NCBI GenBank assembly: GCA_003567575.1
Contig: PWZG01000412.1
Location: forward strand, 1 to 18,659
DNA from: PVC group bacterium
GTDB lineage: Bacteria; Verrucomicrobiota; Kiritimatiellia; CAIKKV01; PXCX01
Reading direction: 5' to 3'
DNA length: 18,659 bases
This document shows positions 15,501 to 18,659 of the stretch, piece by piece. Numbering within the stretch: position 1 is the stretch's first letter; each line of letters starts with the position of its first letter. The notes beneath the pieces are model-generated. The model ran no database searches. It was not told where the DNA came from and saw only the letters and a list, made by a program, of their open reading frames with translations. The translations under genes were made by a program, and so were the position numbers.

Positions 15501-15790
15501 GTCTGAAAGCCGGCGGCACCGGTTTGAATTTGACCGGCGCCGACATGGTGATACACTACGATCCGTGGTGGAATCCGGCCGTTGAGGATCAGGCAACCGA
15601 CCGAGCTCATAGAATCGGCCAGAAACGCACGGTATACAGCGTGAAATTGATCGCCCGCAATACGATTGAAGATCGTGTCCTGGAGATGCAACGACGTAAA
15701 CAAGCCGTGATCGACGCCACTATCGTTTCCGACAAGGCCATTGTCGAAAGCATGACTTGGCATGATATTCAGGAAATACTCAATTTGTAG
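12581..15790 (+). CDS. SWIM zinc-finger SNF2-family helicase/ATPase
   Basis: 1069 residues starting at GTG 12581 with AGGA upstream. Near the N-terminus a SWIM zinc finger is clear: C68-P-C70, nine residues, then C80-T-H82. A long middle region to about 600 has no motif I recognise. The C-terminal third is a complete SNF2 motor: LADEMGLGKT (624-633, Walker A), VITSYALLRRD, DEAQ (725-728, Walker B), LTGTPIENNVMDLWSIMDFL, VFSQF (921-925), LISLKAGGTGLNLTGAD, and the arginine-finger motif QATDRAHRIGQ (1004-1014). All catalytic residues are intact. Such proteins move along duplex DNA and remodel protein-DNA complexes, as RapA does on stalled RNA polymerase; the role of the SWIM subgroup in bacteria is largely unknown. 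It is co-transcribed with prmA. Confidence 0.93.
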   Translation: MAESITYKMLVDWAGERTVREARAIMERGLVARAEYAPPFIRGVVMWGQRSLQTALRILPDGKVENQCPCRDNRERGLVCTHIMAVGLVLVRRSTDPLREQKYREELRRAARLAGRWDQKVIRRGQPDAPGVRPAHLHLGLAPDWETTRRTGKYGIACRLSVDGADYDPATLPADMAICLPRAEDNLLYVLEDIAGGRPDGRMELSATDFCNILKLCANGNLTLDTGHGDQAWVHAEPQSSRLHLDLDRENGELILVLHTDLPLEHAGRFPQYVLSSDSGWAYLDKHFWPLKSVLPEPLHGIYSEPVIIPRPSVPAFLKRELPALQHFLPLTAEVSADLLTLEKAKPKFQLSIRGSPASLAGVLHAIYGDHRLVAGRGGAGDDFAIPDSTDLLRYLVRHPEAESAALRQLARAGFHGEHGDSLSRLIGCRAVLNFLGGTLPALRRQGWNVTLEGRIAATMEQMDVAVPVVRIREAKNIDAFEIDWVFEDCQGRRLEEAEIQRALRKGDAFLETSGDTSILLDADAITSLTAVFKDCAARAGERPGSMRLPGAYAAYVRAALDALDGIDVEAPPSWRERTAVQNRSVDPAMPPLSPAIEQQLRDYQKAGVAWLRMLEAYGFCGILADEMGLGKTVQALVWLSLPRVHPEAADKPALIVCPSSLVENWLLEANRFVPELKTVTVSGTDRHKHWETLSQYDLVITSYALLRRDEDYYRKLSFSVMLLDEAQHIKNRSTQSALAAKRLHAHHRLVLTGTPIENNVMDLWSIMDFLMPGYLGDHTAFRGNYEIPMQRGGQESETAVWRLRRKLHPFLLRRLKTDVATDLPARITRVAVCALGAEQRRLYTDLLESSRRRLQDLVAAQGFQRSRMEILKTLLRLRQICCHPGLLKGNEACPNVPSAKTDLFFELLDEAIDGDHRVLVFSQFVSMLRIIQTECRRRNLEYCYLDGSIPPGDRMAIVRRFNTERSIPLFLISLKAGGTGLNLTGADMVIHYDPWWNPAVEDQATDRAHRIGQKRTVYSVKLIARNTIEDRVLEMQRRKQAVIDATIVSDKAIVESMTWHDIQEILNL

Positions 15791-15836
15791 CCACTTACTA
15801 ATTGTTTCGGAATTGTCGCACCATAGCGATCTGATC

Positions 15837-15905
15837 ACGGCGGGGACCGCCGTCTCCAAACTATGGAGCCGGCCGCCTGCCCGCCCGCGGCGGGTCCTCG
15901 GCCGG
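15837..15905. repeat. Tandem GC-rich hairpins after the SNF2 gene
   Basis: First hairpin: ACGGCGG (15837-15843), loop GGA, CCGCCGT (15847-15853). Then a short CTCC/GGAG stem. Then a two-storey hairpin: outer CCGGCCG/CGGCCGG (15869-15875, 15899-15905) and inner CCCGCC/GGCGGG (15880-15885, 15889-15894), separated by symmetric four-base internal loops. All arms are perfect. No T-run follows, so this is more like a REP-type element than an intrinsic terminator. Confidence 0.6.
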
Positions 15906-15969
15906 ACGAGCGCAGGATGCGACAAATATGAGACGCTTAATAATGGAGACTAAGCGCGGAAGGAACCAA

Positions 15970-15981
15970 ATGAAACTATGA
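15970..15981 (+). CDS. Possible three-codon leader ORF (Met-Lys-Leu)
   Basis: GGAAGGA (15958-15964) is ideally placed, five bases away, for the ATG at 15970, which reads Met-Lys-Leu and stops at 15979-15981. The stop overlaps the start of the HAD gene as ATGA. The HAD start is 13 bases from the same site, which is too far for efficient direct initiation, so ribosomes may end here and restart. This is inferred from spacing only. Confidence 0.3.
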   Translation: MKL

Positions 15982-16832
15982 ACTTACTTCCTGAATTCAA
16001 TGCCTGGTTGGCAGCTCACCTCGATGATTTCGATGCCATCACCCTGGATATCGACGGCGTCCTGTTGCTGGGCGGCAAACCGGTGCCGGGCGCACTCGAA
16101 ATGATCGACCTTCTGCGTACCCGAAAAAAACTTTTCGGTTTGTTGACCAACGACGGTGACCGTTCGATTGCTGAAAAAACGGCCTTGTTAAAGCAGAGCG
16201 GTTATGATTTTTACGAAGACGAACTGACGTCCTGTTCCGATGGACTGGTTGAGGCCGCCCGCCGCTACGGGTTGACGGATGCGCTGGTATTCATTGCCGG
16301 CGGCATTGGGAATCCGAGTTATGCCGTCAAAGCCGGACTACGTGAGACACGCGATCCGAATCGTTTGCCGGAATGCCGTGCCGCCATCATCGCTGATGGA
16401 TGCTACGATTGGCAGTCTGTCTGCAATGACCTGTTAAACCATTGTTTACATCATGAAGAGTTTCATTTGGTGGTGCCCAACCCAGATGAAGTCTATCCGG
16501 GAACCGACGGCCGCATTGTGATCGCCGCCGGTGCTGTCGCCCGCTTTCTGCGGCAGGTACTGCACTATCGAGGCTCAACCATTGAACCGATTTTCCTGGG
16601 CAAACCGTTCGCCCCGATTTTCGAACACCAGCATGCCACGCTGGAGCGGCGCGCCGGTCGGCGGATCGATCCGGCGCGGGTTTTGATGGTCGGCGACTCG
16701 CCGGCATCCGATGTTCGCGGCGCTCTCGCATTCGGTTACCGTAGTGCGTTATTGCTTACCGGCATCACGCAATTCAGGCATTTACCACCACCGCCCGACG
16801 CAACCCCAAACTGGATTTTCGAAAGGTATTGA
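15978..16832 (+). CDS. HAD superfamily (subfamily IIA, NagD-like) phosphatase
   Basis: 284 residues with all four HAD motifs: LDIDGVLL with nucleophile D24 and acid-base D26, LLTNDGD with T57, the lysine K209 in GKPFAPIF, and VGDSPASD with D240 and D245 binding Mg. The cap inserted between motifs II and III, with the GKP...GD layout, fits subfamily IIA (NagD, phosphoglycolate or pyridoxal phosphatase relatives). It should hydrolyse a small cytoplasmic phosphate ester; the substrate is not readable. The stop is one base before the mdcA start, so the two are translated as a unit. Expression may be coupled to a three-codon leader ORF. Confidence 0.85.
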   Translation: MNLLPEFNAWLAAHLDDFDAITLDIDGVLLLGGKPVPGALEMIDLLRTRKKLFGLLTNDGDRSIAEKTALLKQSGYDFYEDELTSCSDGLVEAARRYGLTDALVFIAGGIGNPSYAVKAGLRETRDPNRLPECRAAIIADGCYDWQSVCNDLLNHCLHHEEFHLVVPNPDEVYPGTDGRIVIAAGAVARFLRQVLHYRGSTIEPIFLGKPFAPIFEHQHATLERRAGRRIDPARVLMVGDSPASDVRGALAFGYRSALLLTGITQFRHLPPPPDATPNWIFERY

Positions 16833-16833
16833 T

Positions 16834-18477
16834 ATGCAAACACGACTTGAGGAACATCGGCGACGCATGGCATCGGCGCTTTCTAACAACGGACGATTTG
16901 TCCGGCGGGACGATACCGCTGAATTGCTGCGCGCCATCCTGCGCTCGGGCGATCGTATCATTCTCGAGGGCAATAATCAGAAACAGGCGCGTTTTCTGGC
17001 CGCCACGCTGGCAGGTCTGAATGTTTCCGACGTTTCTAATCTGCATCTGTTGTCGTCATCGATTGTTCTGGATGAACATATCGCGTTATTCGATAAAGGG
17101 CTCGCTAACAAACTGGACTTCGCTTTTGCCGGTCCCCAGGCAGCGGCGCTGGCGCGCTTGGTCGGCGAACGCAAAGCGCATATTGGTGCGATTCACACCT
17201 ACTTGGAGTTATACGCCCGTTATTTTACCGATTTACGTCCCGATGTCGCGTTGCTGGCGGGTGAGGCGGCCGACCGCGATGGCAACATATTTCTGGGCGC
17301 CAACACGGAGGAAACGCCGCTTTTATGCGAGGCAACCCACGCCGGCAAGGGGATTGTGATAATGCAGGTCGAACGCGTGGTAGACCGGCTGCCTCGTGTA
17401 GATATACCGGGTGACCGTCTGGAATTCATCGTTGAAGCCCGGGAACGGCCCCATGTTGAGGCGCTGTTCACCCGCGACCCGGCCAGGATCACGCCGGCAC
17501 AGGTATTGATGGGTATGATGATTATCAAGGGGATTTACGCGCATTACGCAGTCCAATCGCTTAATCACGGGATCGGCTACGCGACGGCGGCCATCGAGTT
17601 GCTGTTGCCGACGTTCGCCGCCGACTTGGGTTTGAACGGCAAAATATGTTCGCACTGGATACTTAATCCGCATCCCACCATGATTCCGGCCATCGAGAAC
17701 GGGTTCGTGAAGTCGGTATGTGCATTCGGCAGCGAACCGGGAATGGATGCGTATATGGCGGGACGCAGTGACGTTTTTTTCACGTCCCATGACGGAATCC
17801 TGATGTCCAACCGCCTGGTCGCCCAGGTTGCCGGTCATTATGCCGTCGACTGTTTCACGGGGGCAACCTTGCAGATCGATGCCGACGGCAACAGTTCAAC
17901 CGCAACGCGTGGCCGTATCGCGGGTTTTGGCGGAGCACCCAATCTGGGCGCCAATCCGAACGGACGCCGGCACCGGTCGTCGGCATGGAATGCGGCGGGC
18001 AACGAAATCCGCGCGGCTGCCGGCCCGGAAAAGGATAACCACCTGGAACGCGGTCATAAATTGACCATTCAAGTAACGCCAACCGTCAGCGAGAAAAAAG
18101 GGATTCCGGTTTTTGTCGATGAACTCGACGGCATCGCGCTTTACCGGGAAGGTCTGCTGGACGCGCCGGCCGTGATGTTGCCGGCGGAAGATATTACGCA
18201 TATCGTGACGGAAATAGGGATTGCCTTCCTGTTGCGATGCCGGGACATCGATGAACGGCGAGCCGCCATTCGCGCGGTTGCCGGCGACACACCCGTCGGA
18301 CGCCGGGCGCGATCTCATGAAACGCGGGAATTGCAGTCCCGCGGGGTAGTACAGTATCCCGCGGATATCGGGATCGATCCCGCCGATGCAGTATGCGAAC
18401 GGCTGGCCGCACGAAACATGGCGGATCTCGTGGCGCAATCGGGAGGCCTTTACCAACCGCCACCGGAATTCTTGTGA
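16834..18477 (+). CDS. mdcA: Malonate decarboxylase alpha subunit MdcA (acetyl-ACP:malonate ACP transferase)
   Basis: 547 residues from the ATG at 16834, which has AAAGG seven bases upstream; the open frame extends further inside the HAD gene but without homology. The chain follows MdcA throughout: RSGDRIILEGNNQKQARFLA, DFAFAGPQAAALARLV, IGAIHTYLELYARYF, DGNIFLGANTEETP, RLPRVDIPGDRLEFIVE, SLNHGIGYATAAIELLLP, SHWILNPHPTMIPAIENGF, TLQIDADGNSSTATRGRIAG, the glycine-rich GGAPNLG (366-372) followed by GRRH, and the C-terminal DLVAQSGGLYQPP. In biotin-independent malonate decarboxylase this CoA-transferase-like subunit swaps malonate for acetate on the MdcC carrier protein. Here it follows a HAD phosphatase with a one-base gap, and no mdcC, mdcD or mdcE begins in the 182 bases downstream. 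It may be part of a split locus or serve as another thioester transferase. Confidence 0.88.
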   Translation: MQTRLEEHRRRMASALSNNGRFVRRDDTAELLRAILRSGDRIILEGNNQKQARFLAATLAGLNVSDVSNLHLLSSSIVLDEHIALFDKGLANKLDFAFAGPQAAALARLVGERKAHIGAIHTYLELYARYFTDLRPDVALLAGEAADRDGNIFLGANTEETPLLCEATHAGKGIVIMQVERVVDRLPRVDIPGDRLEFIVEARERPHVEALFTRDPARITPAQVLMGMMIIKGIYAHYAVQSLNHGIGYATAAIELLLPTFAADLGLNGKICSHWILNPHPTMIPAIENGFVKSVCAFGSEPGMDAYMAGRSDVFFTSHDGILMSNRLVAQVAGHYAVDCFTGATLQIDADGNSSTATRGRIAGFGGAPNLGANPNGRRHRSSAWNAAGNEIRAAAGPEKDNHLERGHKLTIQVTPTVSEKKGIPVFVDELDGIALYREGLLDAPAVMLPAEDITHIVTEIGIAFLLRCRDIDERRAAIRAVAGDTPVGRRARSHETRELQSRGVVQYPADIGIDPADAVCERLAARNMADLVAQSGGLYQPPPEFL

Positions 18478-18527
18478 ACCGGCGACGCGGGACGGGGGGG
18501 GGATAGCAGACCGCACTGTTCTCTCAA

Positions 18528-18580
18528 ACACGAGGAGACCGCATGCAATCGTGTTGCGTAATCGTGCCGCGTAATCGTTG
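18528..18580 (+). repeat. Dispersed intergenic repeat family A, copy 2
   Basis: Matches the reverse complement of 4831-4883. The core 18545-18580 agrees at 31 of 36 positions. It contains CGTAATCG twice, at 18557 and 18570. Confidence 0.6.
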
Positions 18581-18600
18581 ACCGGTTTTCCCGTGTTTTC

Positions 18601-18659
18601 AGACAATGGTAAAGATTACGGCAAAGACAAAGAGGCATCCGTCTACCCCTCGTCTTTAC
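18601..18659 (-). repeat. Dispersed hairpin repeat family B, copy 2 (cut by window end)
   Basis: Reverse complement of 5222-5280, 58 of 59 bases identical (difference at 18648). The window ends before the second hairpin arm is complete. Confidence 0.8.

Larger units (their letters stand above)
18478..18659. other. Start of a second repeat-rich intergenic island
   Basis: After the mdcA stop there is a GC-rich stretch with nine consecutive Gs (18494-18502), then copies of repeat families A and B. No gene starts before the window ends. Confidence 0.65.

Noticed and set aside
15212..15925. Open frame of 237 codons on the minus strand
   Set aside because: Antisense to the helicase C-terminal domain of the SNF2 protein, which is unmistakable.
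17896..18606. Open frame of 236 codons on the minus strand
   Set aside because: Antisense to mdcA and then runs into the repeat island; no protein family character.

Overview
The window looks like a chromosomal segment of a free-living, heterotrophic Gram-negative bacterium of moderate GC. It holds housekeeping genes (ahcY, prmA, bioC, two tRNAs with encoded CCA), sugar-catabolic genes (melA, a hyi-like isomerase, a HpcH/HpaI aldolase) and a TMTC-like membrane TPR protein. Its intergenic DNA is long and full of repeats. This mix reminds me of the PVC superphylum (Lentisphaerota/Kiritimatiellota/Verrucomicrobiota), but no marker gene proves it and I hold the assignment loosely. I see no phage, IS transposase, CRISPR array or rRNA.

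Layout. 1-731: the 5' end of a YraQ/ArsP-type permease behind an ArsR-family repressor (minus strand), then tRNA-Ser(GGA). 732-1268: almost empty spacer. 1269-4449: a sugar nucleotidyltransferase followed by a polytopic membrane protein with six TPRs, probably for surface glycan or protein glycosylation. 4450-5618: a repeat-rich non-coding island with a MITE-like element, several hairpins, an orphan minus-strand terminator, a strong promoter and a terminator-like leader hairpin. 5619-7763: HpcH/HpaI aldolase plus alpha-galactosidase MelA (plus strand). 7864-9694: hydroxypyruvate isomerase-like gene and bioC (minus strand). 9786-9871: tRNA-Leu(TAA). 9889-10017: a second MITE-like element at the 3' end of ahcY. 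10010-11443: ahcY (minus strand), divergent from prmA and a SWIM-SNF2 helicase (11702-15790). 15978-18477: a HAD-IIA phosphatase tightly coupled to malonate decarboxylase alpha subunit mdcA. The window closes in a second repeat island that shares two repeat families, inverted, with the first.

How the genes fit together. melA and the aldolase form one operon and face a convergent hydroxypyruvate isomerase gene, which suggests sugar or sugar-acid breakdown. ahcY (SAM-cycle recycling) sits beside two SAM-dependent methyltransferases, prmA and bioC. mdcA appears without the other malonate decarboxylase subunits in the sequence seen here.

The most unusual material is non-coding. Two hairpin elements share the end GTAAGCGTTCACGG and are flanked by 8-9 bp and 13 bp direct repeats. 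A near-identical 59-bp repeat recurs 13 kb apart in inverted orientation. A promoter-to-terminator unit precedes the aldolase operon.
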